Assembly (NCBI GenBank): GCA_021324035.1
Contig: JAJPJU010000017.1
Location: forward strand, 1 to 10,941
Source: Spartobacteria bacterium
Lineage (GTDB): Bacteria > Verrucomicrobiota > Verrucomicrobiia > Chthoniobacterales > UBA10450
Direction of reading: 5' to 3'
Length of the DNA stretch: 10,941 bases
Part shown: positions 1 to 6,721 of the stretch, in pieces
Layout of the letters: every line of letters begins with the position of its first letter
How positions within the stretch are numbered: the stretch's first letter is position 1
Translations under genes and position numbers: made by a program
The notes under the pieces: model-generated
What the model was told of the DNA's origin: nothing
Seen by the model: the letters and a program-made list of their open reading frames with translations, nothing else
Databases searched by the model: none

Positions 1-1109
1 CCCGTTGTCACCGGGACTTTCAACGTCTGACCTTTGCGCCAAACCGTCAGCTCGACCTTTTGGCCGATCTTCTTTTTCAAAATCTCATGCTGCAACTGCG
101 AGTCAGTTGCCACTGAATTTGCATCCACCTGGGTGATTACATCGAAAGGTCGCAGATCGCTTTTGTAAGCCGGCGCGTCGGCTTCGATTGTTCGCACGAC
201 CACGCCTTTGTCGACGCCTTTGAACAAATCGCGAATCCCAGGATCATCGCCGAGGGTCTCGATGCGAATGCCAAGCCATGGTCGCATGATCTTGCGGCCG
301 GCGATCAATTCGTCGCCGATTTCCTTGACCATGTTGCTCGGGATCGCGAAACCGAGACCGCGGTTGATCCCGTTGATCAGCGTATTCATGCCGACAACCT
401 TGCCGTCGATGTCGCATAACGGTCCGCCGCTGTTGCCCGGATTAATTGACGCGTCGGTCTGCAAATAATCCGAGATGGAATAGCCGCTGGTCGCAAGAAG
501 CTTGCTCCGGCCTTTGCCGCTGATCACGCCGTAAGTAAACGTGTAATCCAGTTTGAACGGTGCTCCGATCGCGAATGCGAACTGCCCGACGCGGACGGCA
601 TCGCTGTCGCCAAGCTGAGCGTAGGGAAGGTCTTTCGCCTCTATCTTGATGACCGCGACATCGGTTTTTTCGTCAGTGCCGACGACTTTGGCGGTAAATT
701 CGCGCCCGTCTTTGAGTTTCACGTCGATCTTATCGGCGGCTTCGACGACATGGAAATTGGTAAAGATGTATCCGTCAGGCCGAACGATGAAGCCGGAGCC
801 TTCGCTTTGGATGGGCTGAAGCTCCCGCTGCGGGCGGCGGTTGTTCTGGTCTGGAGGACCTTGAAAGAAAAGGTCCTCAAAGGCCGAAGTCTCGGTATCG
901 GCTTTTTTGGATACCTCGATGATAACGACACTTGGCGCGACAACCTCAAAAACTTTGGCGAAAGCATTGTTTAGCTGGTGGACGACATCCTTGCCCTGTT
1001 CGGCGGCGGCGGCCGAAACCGTCGGGCTGGGTGGCAATTCCGGGGTCGCTCCCTTGAGTAAAAGCGGCCCACAGGCGAAAGTTGTGATGAAAGATAGGAT
1101 CAAACGCAT
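1..1109 (-). CDS. htrA: HtrA/Deg-family periplasmic serine protease (3' part beyond window)
   Basis: An ATP-independent serine protease/chaperone of the HtrA (DegP/DegQ/DegS) family, which degrades or refolds damaged envelope proteins. Reading leftwards from the ATG at 1109, 369 codons are visible with no stop. Residues 1-22 form a hydrophobic export signal. The trypsin-like domain spans about 50-270, with the catalytic triad H120 (TNFHVVE), D150 (KTDVAVIKI) and S227 (NPGNSGGPL). The spacing of 30 and 77 residues is close to that of E. coli DegP. A PDZ domain starts near 277 (RPWLGIRIE) and is still open at the edge, so whether there are one or two PDZ domains is unknown. An in-frame ATG at 1130 sits directly after a TGA (1133-1131). 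I chose 1109 because the signal peptide begins there and GGAA lies just upstream. Cys13 in TTFACG is only a weak lipobox. It is divergent from the YkuD gene. The family call is firm; the exact Deg subtype is open. Confidence 0.96.
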   Translation of the reverse strand, partial: MRLILSFITTFACGPLLLKGATPELPPSPTVSAAAAEQGKDVVHQLNNAFAKVFEVVAPSVVIIEVSKKADTETSAFEDLFFQGPPDQNNRRPQRELQPIQSEGSGFIVRPDGYIFTNFHVVEAADKIDVKLKDGREFTAKVVGTDEKTDVAVIKIEAKDLPYAQLGDSDAVRVGQFAFAIGAPFKLDYTFTYGVISGKGRSKLLATSGYSISDYLQTDASINPGNSGGPLCDIDGKVVGMNTLINGINRGLGFAIPSNMVKEIGDELIAGRKIMRPWLGIRIETLGDDPGIRDLFKGVDKGVVVRTIEADAPAYKSDLRPFDVITQVDANSVATDSQLQHEILKKKIGQKVELTVWRKGQTLKVPVTT

Positions 1110-1214
1110 GAGTTCCGAATTGGACAGCATTCAACATGCTACGTTCAACGGCGCAGTCCACTGGTTGCCTGTCTCGGAGCCCGATGTGAATTGCAAGGCA
1201 AACTGCTTGACTGG

Positions 1215-1223
1215 TGATATAAT
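1215..1223 (+). promoter_or_regulatory. Extended -10 promoter for the ankyrin/L,D-transpeptidase gene
   Basis: TGATATAAT is a perfect extended -10 element (TG-n-TATAAT). A TTGACT lies upstream, but only 5 bases away, so it is too close to be the -35; extended -10 promoters often do without one. The predicted transcription start near 1230 leaves a leader of only about 15 bases before the ATG at 1245, with no clear ribosome binding site. The -10 sits inside the near-palindrome GATATAATATC (1216-1226). Sequence evidence only; the organism's sigma-factor consensus is assumed to be the usual bacterial one. Confidence 0.45.
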
Positions 1224-1244
1224 ATCGACCGTCTCTCTCCGGAT

Positions 1245-2630
1245 ATGCGTTCAATAGGGTTAAATCGAGCACTGGTGGGTATTGTCGCAGGCCTCTTTGT
1301 GCTTGTGGCGGTGCGGCTTTTCTTTTACCAGCATCCGGCGAAACCAATCACAGGCGAAGAATTTGTTCGCGCGCTGGATACGCATCAAACCTCTTTGATC
1401 GACCGCTATTTTCGCGAAAAAAACGACCCTAACGTGCGCGTCACGAGCGACCGTTCCCTGCTATTCACCGCCGCTCTCCGCGAGGACGCGCCTCTCGTCC
1501 GAAGACTTTTGAATGCGGGAGCCAGCGCAGACCTGACTGACGACGCAGGAGTTACTCCGCTGATGGTCGCAGCGATGCATGGCGACCTGGAATTGGTCCG
1601 CGCGTTGATCGGGCACGTAAGCGACGTCTCGGCGAAGGACCGCGCGGGACATTCCGCTCTTTATTATGCAGTCAATGCCCAGAAGATTGAGATCGTTGAT
1701 CTTTTACTCAGTCTGACGCCGAACCTTGAACTCGCTTATGGCGATAGCGGCGAGCTGTTGACCCTCGCGTTGGGAAGCAAGGATTCGAAGATTTCGCAGG
1801 ATATCCTTTCGAAACTGCCACGATTCGAGCAGTGGAGCTCGGGGGCGCTGGCGGCGTTAGACGCAGCGTTGCGGGCGGGCGATCGCGACGGGGTTCGTCT
1901 GTTGCTGTCGAAACACATTCCACCACCGACCCCCGAAGGTAAGAGCGTCCCGCTGTTGGCTTACGGGATCGAAACCGATAATACCGCGCTATTTTCGACC
2001 CTGCTGGAATGCGGGGCCGACCCGAACACGGTGCTGCCCAATAAGTATGACAAGGAATTCCTGGACTCGCTGCCCTCAAAGTCGTTTCGCAATTACATCG
2101 AGGACGACAAGAATGTCACCTGTCTGATGCTGGCGGCAGGGCTGGGAAAAACGGATTACGTACGTGCGCTATTGCAAGCCGGCGCCGAACGCAACCGCGC
2201 GACTGGCCGTTACAAAATGATCCCGCTTTATTTCGCGGCAGAACTTGGACACTGGCAGGCTGCACAGCTCCTTCTGGGTAGCGGACCGGATCCCGAGAAA
2301 TTACGCATCGAGATTTCGTTGTCGTCCCAGAAGATGACTTTGTTCAAAGACGGAGTTTCGATTTTGAACTCTACCGTTTCGACCGGCCGGGAAGGTTACT
2401 CCACCAAGCGGGGTAATTTTGTGATCACGGATAAAGAGCGAAATCATCGATCGACGATTTACCACGTCGATATGCCGTATTTTATGCGGCTCAGTTGCCT
2501 CGATTTTGGAATGCACGAAGGCTACGTCCCGAATTACCCGGCCTCCCATGGCTGCATTCGTCTGCCGGGTGACACCGCGCGTAAGTTGTTCGCGGAGATA
2601 CCGATCGGCACGCTGGTGACGGTTCAATAA
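1245..2630 (+). CDS. Membrane-anchored ankyrin-repeat / L,D-transpeptidase (YkuD) fusion protein
   Basis: A 461-residue two-part protein. Residues 9-27 form one uncleaved-looking transmembrane helix, placing the rest in the periplasm. About eight ankyrin-type repeats follow (near 69-98, 102-131, 135-165, 168-198, 200-230, 234-263, 290-320 and 323-348). The clearest carry the TPLMVAA, TCLMLAA and IPLYFAA helices and LLNAGA/LLQAGA turns. A YkuD domain fills 353-461 with the catalytic signature H424...SHGCIRLP (S434, H435, G436, nucleophile C437, R439). YkuD enzymes form 3-3 peptidoglycan cross-links or attach proteins to peptidoglycan stem peptides, and carbapenems inhibit them. The active site looks intact. 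The ankyrin part probably binds a protein partner or positions the enzyme; no partner is visible. The ATG at 1245 fits the membrane anchor. Divergent from htrA. Domain calls are firm; the biological role is inferred. Confidence 0.93.
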   Translation: MRSIGLNRALVGIVAGLFVLVAVRLFFYQHPAKPITGEEFVRALDTHQTSLIDRYFREKNDPNVRVTSDRSLLFTAALREDAPLVRRLLNAGASADLTDDAGVTPLMVAAMHGDLELVRALIGHVSDVSAKDRAGHSALYYAVNAQKIEIVDLLLSLTPNLELAYGDSGELLTLALGSKDSKISQDILSKLPRFEQWSSGALAALDAALRAGDRDGVRLLLSKHIPPPTPEGKSVPLLAYGIETDNTALFSTLLECGADPNTVLPNKYDKEFLDSLPSKSFRNYIEDDKNVTCLMLAAGLGKTDYVRALLQAGAERNRATGRYKMIPLYFAAELGHWQAAQLLLGSGPDPEKLRIEISLSSQKMTLFKDGVSILNSTVSTGREGYSTKRGNFVITDKERNHRSTIYHVDMPYFMRLSCLDFGMHEGYVPNYPASHGCIRLPGDTARKLFAEIPIGTLVTVQ

Positions 2631-2645
2631 GGCAAAGACCGGCAC

Positions 2646-2666
2646 TGGGTCAGTTTCACTGACCCA
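2646..2666. terminator. Perfect 9-bp hairpin downstream of the L,D-transpeptidase gene
   Basis: TGGGTCAGT, loop TTC, ACTGACCCA: a perfect 9-bp stem with a 3-base loop, starting 16 bases after the stop codon at 2630. No T-tract follows on either strand, so it does not match a classical intrinsic terminator; it may act as an mRNA 3'-end stabiliser or a factor-assisted terminator. It is flanked on both sides by CAAAGACCGG (2633-2642 and 2672-2681). Confidence 0.5.
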
Positions 2667-2721
2667 CTACCCAAAGACCGGACTCAGGCATCGGTGCGGG
2701 GCGCACTTTTCGGTGCGCATA

Positions 2722-2749
2722 TTGACACAAATCCGCCCGCTTTTAGCGT
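2722..2749 (+). promoter_or_regulatory. Possible sigma70-type promoter for the aminomutase gene
   Basis: A perfect TTGACA (2722-2727) is followed after 16 bases by TAGCGT (2744-2749), which matches only 3 of 6 bases of the -10 consensus. It would start transcription about 10 bases before the ATG at 2765. The -35 is good and the -10 poor, so this is a weak call. Confidence 0.25.
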
Positions 2750-2764
2750 TCCAATCCTACTGAA

Positions 2765-3973
2765 ATGCAAACTTTGGTTAACGGAGACGGAAAGCAGTTC
2801 GTGTCGCACGCGCCCGGGTATTGGTCGGCCGATGGCGGGGTTGGGCCCGAGCTTTGGAACGATTGGAAGTGGCAGCTGAAAAACCGGGTGACGTCTTTGC
2901 CGCAGCTGGAAAGATTTATCGCCCTCAGCGACGAGGAACGCAGTGGCGTTTTGCTGTCCGGTGACAAACTCGCCCTCGCGGTCACGCCTCATTTTTTCAA
3001 CCTGATTCCACGCGGCAACCCCAACGATCCGATCCGGCGCCAGGTGATACCGCGTGTCGAAGAGACGTGGGGCTCGCCTTATGACATGGCCGATCCTTGT
3101 GGTGAAGATTCGCACATGCCGGTGCCGGGCCTGGTGCATCGTTATCCGGACCGCGTTTTATTTTTGGTGACCGACCGATGCGCCGCCTACTGCCGTTACT
3201 GCACGCGGTCCCGGGTCGTCAGCGGAGTGGGTGAACAGGAACTTCACACCGATTTCGAAGAAGCGTTTCGTTATCTCGAACAGCACACCGAAGTCCGCGA
3301 CGTCCTTTTGAGTGGCGGCGACGCCTTGATTTTCAGCGATGACAAGATCGACAAACTTTTGACGCGGCTGCGCGCGATCAAACACATCGAATTCATCCGG
3401 ATCGGAACACGAGTGCCGATTTTTTTGCCGCAACGGATTACTCCCGAGCTTTGCGCGATTCTGGCGAAACATCATCCGCTTTGGATGAGCGTCCACGTCA
3501 ATCACCCGCGCGAGCTCACGATTGAAGTGAAGGAAGCGCTTGAACGTTTGGCCAACGCGGGCATTCCGCTCGGAAATCAAAGTGTGTTGCTGGCCGGAGT
3601 GAACGACGACCTCGAAACAATGAAGACGCTCGTTCAGAAACTTCTGATGTGCCGCGTCCGGCCCTACTACATTTACCAGTGCGACCTGATCAACGGTTCA
3701 TCGCATCTGCGCACATCGGTCGCCAAGGGAATTGAAATCATCGAAGGCCTGCGCGGTCACACTACTGGTTACGCCGTTCCGCAATACGTCATCGACGCTC
3801 CTGGCGGCGGCGGCAAAGTGCCGATCAATCCCGGTTACGTGCTCTATCACGACAACGAAAAGATCGTGATTCGAAATTACGAAGGCAAAATCTTCGAGTA
3901 TCCGGAATCAGGAAACGAAAACGTCCAATTCGCGCCTCAGCGTGAATATCACGACGAGTATTTGTATTCCTAG
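2765..3973 (+). CDS. kamA: Lysine 2,3-aminomutase family radical SAM enzyme
   Basis: A 402-residue PLP- and [4Fe-4S]-dependent radical SAM enzyme of the KamA family, which interconverts L-lysine and beta-lysine. The cluster motif is C139-x3-C143-x2-C146 (TDRCAAYCRYC). The PLP lysine is K351 in DAPGGGGK. D307 (YQCDL) and D344 (VIDAP) match the two aspartates that hold the substrate's distant amino group in clostridial lysine aminomutase, with the same 37- and 7-residue spacing, which favours lysine over glutamate. The N-terminal WNDWKWQLKNRV stretch and the length (402 against about 416) fit full KamA rather than the shorter EF-P enzyme EpmB. The zinc cysteines known from the clostridial enzyme are absent: the NDC position is NDD (280-282), and the tail lacks the CxCxxC group. 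No beta-lysine acetyltransferase gene is adjacent, so the pathway (compatible solute, catabolism or other) is unknown. No clear ribosome binding site precedes the ATG. Confidence 0.93.
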   Translation: MQTLVNGDGKQFVSHAPGYWSADGGVGPELWNDWKWQLKNRVTSLPQLERFIALSDEERSGVLLSGDKLALAVTPHFFNLIPRGNPNDPIRRQVIPRVEETWGSPYDMADPCGEDSHMPVPGLVHRYPDRVLFLVTDRCAAYCRYCTRSRVVSGVGEQELHTDFEEAFRYLEQHTEVRDVLLSGGDALIFSDDKIDKLLTRLRAIKHIEFIRIGTRVPIFLPQRITPELCAILAKHHPLWMSVHVNHPRELTIEVKEALERLANAGIPLGNQSVLLAGVNDDLETMKTLVQKLLMCRVRPYYIYQCDLINGSSHLRTSVAKGIEIIEGLRGHTTGYAVPQYVIDAPGGGGKVPINPGYVLYHDNEKIVIRNYEGKIFEYPESGNENVQFAPQREYHDEYLYS

Positions 3974-4040
3974 ACAGGATCCACAAGATTTTACAGGATT
4001 TGCTTCTGTTTAATCGAATTCAATCCTGCTAATCCTGTCT
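3972..4040. repeat. Palindromic intergenic element with ACAGGAT units
   Basis: The outer arms AGACAGGAT (3972-3980) and ATCCTGTCT (4032-4040) are a perfect 9-bp inverted repeat. The inner arms CAGGATT (3994-4000) and AATCCTG (4022-4028) also pair. The left half holds three units, ACAGGAT, ACAAGAT and ACAGGAT, starting at 3974, 3983 and 3993, a period of 9-10 bases. The left end lies inside the TAG stop of the aminomutase gene (3971-3973), and the right end is 4 bases before the DoxX start codon. It could fold into a long hairpin and end transcription or protect the transcript. Related copies lie at 4454 and 4944. Confidence 0.75.
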
Positions 4041-4044
4041 GGTA

Positions 4045-4440
4045 ATGGCTTTGTCTCTGTTCCTGATCCAGCTCCTGGTCTCAGCGTTCCTCGCGATTTT
4101 GTTTTTGCAGTCGGGAATCGACAAGGTTGTGGATCGACAGGGGAATCTGCAGTGGCTGAGTGGACATTTTGCCAAGAGCCCTCTCGCGGGAATGGTCCCG
4201 CTGATGGTCGGAGTTCTAACCATTATTGAGATCGCCGCCGGATTGCTGAGCGCAATCGGATTTGTCGCGTTGCTCATCTCCCACAATCCAATCATCGCGT
4301 TTTATGGCGCGATCGTTTCTGCGATCGCGATTCTTTCTCTGTTCTTTGGGCAACGAATGGCTAAAGAATATGCGGGCGCGGCGGTTCTGGTTTCGTACTT
4401 TCTGGTGACGCTGGTCGCGATTTACGTTCTCGGCCGGTAA
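4045..4440 (+). CDS. DoxX-family small membrane protein
   Basis: A 131-residue, very hydrophobic protein with four predicted membrane helices (about 4-22, 50-77, 83-101 and 110-129). The ILFLQSGIDKVVD stretch at the end of helix 1, the HFAKSPLAG loop and the IIEIAAGLLSAIG second helix are typical of DoxX-like proteins, as I recall them from Bacteroidota and relatives. Members have been tied to quinol-linked or redox functions, but most have no tested role, so none is assigned here. The ATG at 4045 follows only 4 bases after the palindromic element, leaving no recognisable ribosome binding site. It is separated by 71 bases from the aminomutase gene and by 65 from the next membrane protein, all on the same strand. 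The repeats in both gaps make a simple operon uncertain. Confidence 0.8.
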   Translation: MALSLFLIQLLVSAFLAILFLQSGIDKVVDRQGNLQWLSGHFAKSPLAGMVPLMVGVLTIIEIAAGLLSAIGFVALLISHNPIIAFYGAIVSAIAILSLFFGQRMAKEYAGAAVLVSYFLVTLVAIYVLGR

Positions 4441-4453
4441 AAGAATCGCGCAA

Positions 4454-4485
4454 AGACAGGATTTAGTCAGGAGAGCAGGAACAGA
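4454..4485 (+). repeat. Partial copy of the CAGGAT-unit intergenic element
   Basis: AGACAGGATTTA (4454-4465) matches the left end of the element at 3972, and two further CAGGA units follow at 4468-4472 and 4476-4480. The inverted right arm is missing, so this looks like a degenerate or half copy. It fills much of the 65-base gap between the two small membrane-protein genes. Confidence 0.5.
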
Positions 4486-4505
4486 GGAACTCTATCTAGC
4501 AACTC

Positions 4506-4883
4506 ATGAAAACAATTTCGCGAACTTTGCTCGCATCCTCGGCGCTGGTGTTTGCGGTTGGCGCATGGATTCACACCTCCGCGTTTGGTCGATTGTCAGC
4601 CGCGCTGGCGAAATCGGATCTGCCCGCGTTCTTTGCTCAAGGCTTCCGAACGCTTTGGCTGATGGATTCGGCGGTCCAGATCGTAATAGCGATCGTGTTC
4701 GCGTTTGTTGCAATTAGACCGCACCCAGCCGCGAAGCCTGTCGTTTTCTTAATTGCGCTGATTCCACTCGCGACGGCTGTTTTCATTTACTATTTCATCG
4801 GCAACTTCATCGGCGGCCATTTGTTCCTGGTCGGCTCAGTGACGGCAATTCTTGGCGCGCTGCTGCTAAGACCGGGCGATTGA
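4506..4883 (+). CDS. Unrecognised four-helix small membrane protein
   Basis: A 125-residue hydrophobic protein with four predicted membrane helices (about 7-24, 48-70, 77-98 and 104-121). I do not recognise the family. Polar residues within or next to helices stand out: W21-I22-H23 at the end of helix 1, D54 in helix 2 and G103-G104-H105 at the start of helix 4. They could form a small internal site, but that is speculation. The size and topology resemble the DoxX-like protein next door without clear sequence similarity. AGGAAC lies 17 bases before the ATG, which is far for a ribosome binding site. Start and stop are clear, the coding frame has the same G/C-rich third positions as its neighbours, and a gene on the other strand converges on it. 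It is probably a real gene with unknown function. Confidence 0.7.
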   Translation: MKTISRTLLASSALVFAVGAWIHTSAFGRLSAALAKSDLPAFFAQGFRTLWLMDSAVQIVIAIVFAFVAIRPHPAAKPVVFLIALIPLATAVFIYYFIGNFIGGHLFLVGSVTAILGALLLRPGD

Positions 4884-4943
4884 GGGCGATTGGCTCTACC
4901 TAAACTGATCCGGTTTGATCGGCCTAATCCGCCGTGAGCAGAG

Positions 4944-4962
4944 AATCCTGTGAATTCTGTCT
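4944..4962. repeat. Half copy of the AATCCTGT intergenic element
   Basis: AATCCTGTGAATTCTGTCT matches the right arm of the element at 4022-4040 in 16 of 19 positions. Read on the minus strand it begins within the TAG stop codon of the amidohydrolase (4963-4961). Its first 15 bases, TAGACAGAATTCACA, match the first 15 of the copy after the aminomutase gene in 13 positions. It lies between two convergent genes. Confidence 0.65.
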
Positions 4963-6721
4963 AGTTCTTCTGATAAACAACTTCGCCGCCAATAATCGTC
5001 ATCTCGTTTTTTGTCTTTAGAATTTCCGGTTCGGAAATTTTCATGATGTCAGCCGATAAAACGGTGAAGTCAGCCAGTTTGCCCACTTCGATTGTGCCTT
5101 TGTCCTTTTCCTGAAACGACGCGAACGCTGCCCAAATCGTAAACATTTTGAGCGCTTGCTCACGGGTAACGGCCTGTTCCGGATGCCATCCCGCCTTGGC
5201 CAAATCGCCGGTCCGGCCCGAACCTTCGGCGGGCAGGCTCTCGCTTTTTCCTGGTAATGGTTTGCGGGCAACAGCCGCGTAAAATTCAATCATTGGCTCA
5301 CCGCGCTCGACCGGCGCATCCGATCCCCCGCAAATGATCGCGCCCGATTGCAGCAACGATTGCCATGCATAGGCGCCGGCGAGCCGGTCCATTCCCAATC
5401 GTTTCGGCGCGAAAAATAAATCGCTGATGGCATGCGATGGCTGCATCGACGCGATCACGCCGAGCTTCGCGAACCGCGGCAGATCGACGGGATCGAGATT
5501 CTGTGCGTGCTCAACGCGCCACCGCGGTTCTTTGATTTTCCGTTGCTCGTTTGGCACGGCTTGGAACGCCGCCTCATAAAGATCGAGGATTGTTCGATTG
5601 GCGCGATCGCCGATGGCGTGGGTTTCGACCTGAATGCCACGACGCAATGCTTCCTCAAACATCGGGCTCAACTCTTCCGGCTTTTGGGTGAGATAACCGG
5701 AAGTGTCGGGTGCATCGTTGTAGGGCTTGAGCAAGGCCGCCCCCCGGGATCCAAGCGCACCGTCGAAAACAACTTTGATTGTTCGCTGGGTCAAATGGTC
5801 GTTGAACGCGTCAATCCTTGCGCCTTCGCTCAAGAACCTTTCGGCATCTTCACCAGGACCGTAAACGCAGTTCACGAACCGGATCTTCGCTTTGCCGTCC
5901 GTGTAAGCCTTCTTAATTAGATCGATGTCGCTTTTGTGACTTCCGGCGTTTTGAATCTCGCACCAGCCCAGGCCGATCTCGCGCTTAATCCCGGTCAGCA
6001 AAGCCTGCTCGCGCTCGGCCGCAGTTGGTTGCGGAATATTTTTACGAACAAGCTCCTGCGCGCTGTCGGTCAACATTCCGGTCGGTTCGCCAGTTTGTTT
6101 GTCCTTGAGAATTTCGCCGCCAAAAGGATTGGGCGTGTTTTTGTCGATGTTGGCGATTTTGAGTGCGGCCGAATTAGCGACTGAAGCGTGGCCGTCGGCG
6201 CGGGTCAGAAACACTGGATGATCGGTTGCGATTTTGTCGAGGTCCTGGCGAGTCGGAAACCGGGACGGTTTCCAAAAGGTTTCGATCCAGCCGCGGCCGG
6301 TGATCCATTTGCCGGGAGAAGTCTTGGCCGCGCGGGCGGAGACTTTTGACAGAAAATCAGCGAGGGTATTTGTGCGTTCGAGATTAAGTGTCAATTCGCG
6401 TTCGCCGATCCCAAAAATGTGACAATGCGAATCGGTCAGGCCCGGAACCAGGGTGCGACCGCGCAGGTCGACCACGCGAGACGCATGGAATTTCCGGGCA
6501 TTGTCGTTGGAGCCGACGAACAGGATGCGGCCGCCTTTGACCGCGACCGCCTGGGCCCGGGGTTGTTTGTCGTTAACGGTGTAAATATTTCCGTTCAGAA
6601 GGAGCAAATCCGCCTTGGCCTGGCTATGGCGCGACAAATCCGCATTGTCCTCGGCCGCGAAGGCAAGGAAATTTAACGCGCAAAGCGAAAATAAAATTGC
6701 GAGCCGGATGGGCGCTTTCAC
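4961..6721 (-). CDS. Exported YtcJ-like metal-dependent amidohydrolase
   Basis: A 586-residue member of amidohydrolase family 3 (YtcJ/NfdA-like), enzymes that hydrolyse amide or similar C-N bonds at a metal centre inside a TIM barrel. Residues 1-22 are a signal peptide ending AFA, so it is predicted to work in the periplasm or outside the cell. Metal and active-site residues are visible: H99 and H101 (DSHCH), K316 in TIKVVFDGALGSRG, H368 (ETHAIGD), H405 (VEHAQ) and D468 (GGSDAP). A flanking beta-sandwich is formed by residues about 38-95 and 545-586 (GKLADFTVLS). The length matches the family. The start is GTG at 6721; no good ribosome binding site is seen, but the signal peptide begins right there. 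The substrate cannot be told from sequence, because the family covers many. It is divergent from actA and convergent with the small membrane-protein gene; neither neighbour suggests its role. Confidence 0.9.
   Translation of the reverse strand: MKAPIRLAILFSLCALNFLAFAAEDNADLSRHSQAKADLLLLNGNIYTVNDKQPRAQAVAVKGGRILFVGSNDNARKFHASRVVDLRGRTLVPGLTDSHCHIFGIGERELTLNLERTNTLADFLSKVSARAAKTSPGKWITGRGWIETFWKPSRFPTRQDLDKIATDHPVFLTRADGHASVANSAALKIANIDKNTPNPFGGEILKDKQTGEPTGMLTDSAQELVRKNIPQPTAAEREQALLTGIKREIGLGWCEIQNAGSHKSDIDLIKKAYTDGKAKIRFVNCVYGPGEDAERFLSEGARIDAFNDHLTQRTIKVVFDGALGSRGAALLKPYNDAPDTSGYLTQKPEELSPMFEEALRRGIQVETHAIGDRANRTILDLYEAAFQAVPNEQRKIKEPRWRVEHAQNLDPVDLPRFAKLGVIASMQPSHAISDLFFAPKRLGMDRLAGAYAWQSLLQSGAIICGGSDAPVERGEPMIEFYAAVARKPLPGKSESLPAEGSGRTGDLAKAGWHPEQAVTREQALKMFTIWAAFASFQEKDKGTIEVGKLADFTVLSADIMKISEPEILKTKNEMTIIGGEVVYQKN

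Noticed and set aside
1191..1223. TTGCAA or TTGACT as a -35 for the TATAAT at 1218
   Set aside because: The spacings of 21 and 5 bases are outside the normal range, so only the extended -10 was called.
946..1347. Open frame of 133 codons on the minus strand overlapping the htrA start
   Set aside because: It overlaps the 5' ends of both htrA and the transpeptidase gene in another frame, has arginine- and proline-rich out-of-frame composition, and shows no domain.
2701..2718. GCGCAC / GTGCGC inverted repeat before the aminomutase gene
   Set aside because: Only 6 bp with a 6-base loop and no extension; too weak to call a terminator or operator.
3972..4040. CRISPR-like array made of the repeated ACAGGAT units
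   Set aside because: The units are 7 bases with 2-3-base gaps and no spacers of usable length; this is a palindromic intergenic repeat, not CRISPR.
5432..5920. Plus-strand open frame of 162 codons opposite the amidohydrolase
   Set aside because: The minus strand encodes the conserved amidohydrolase motifs across this whole stretch.
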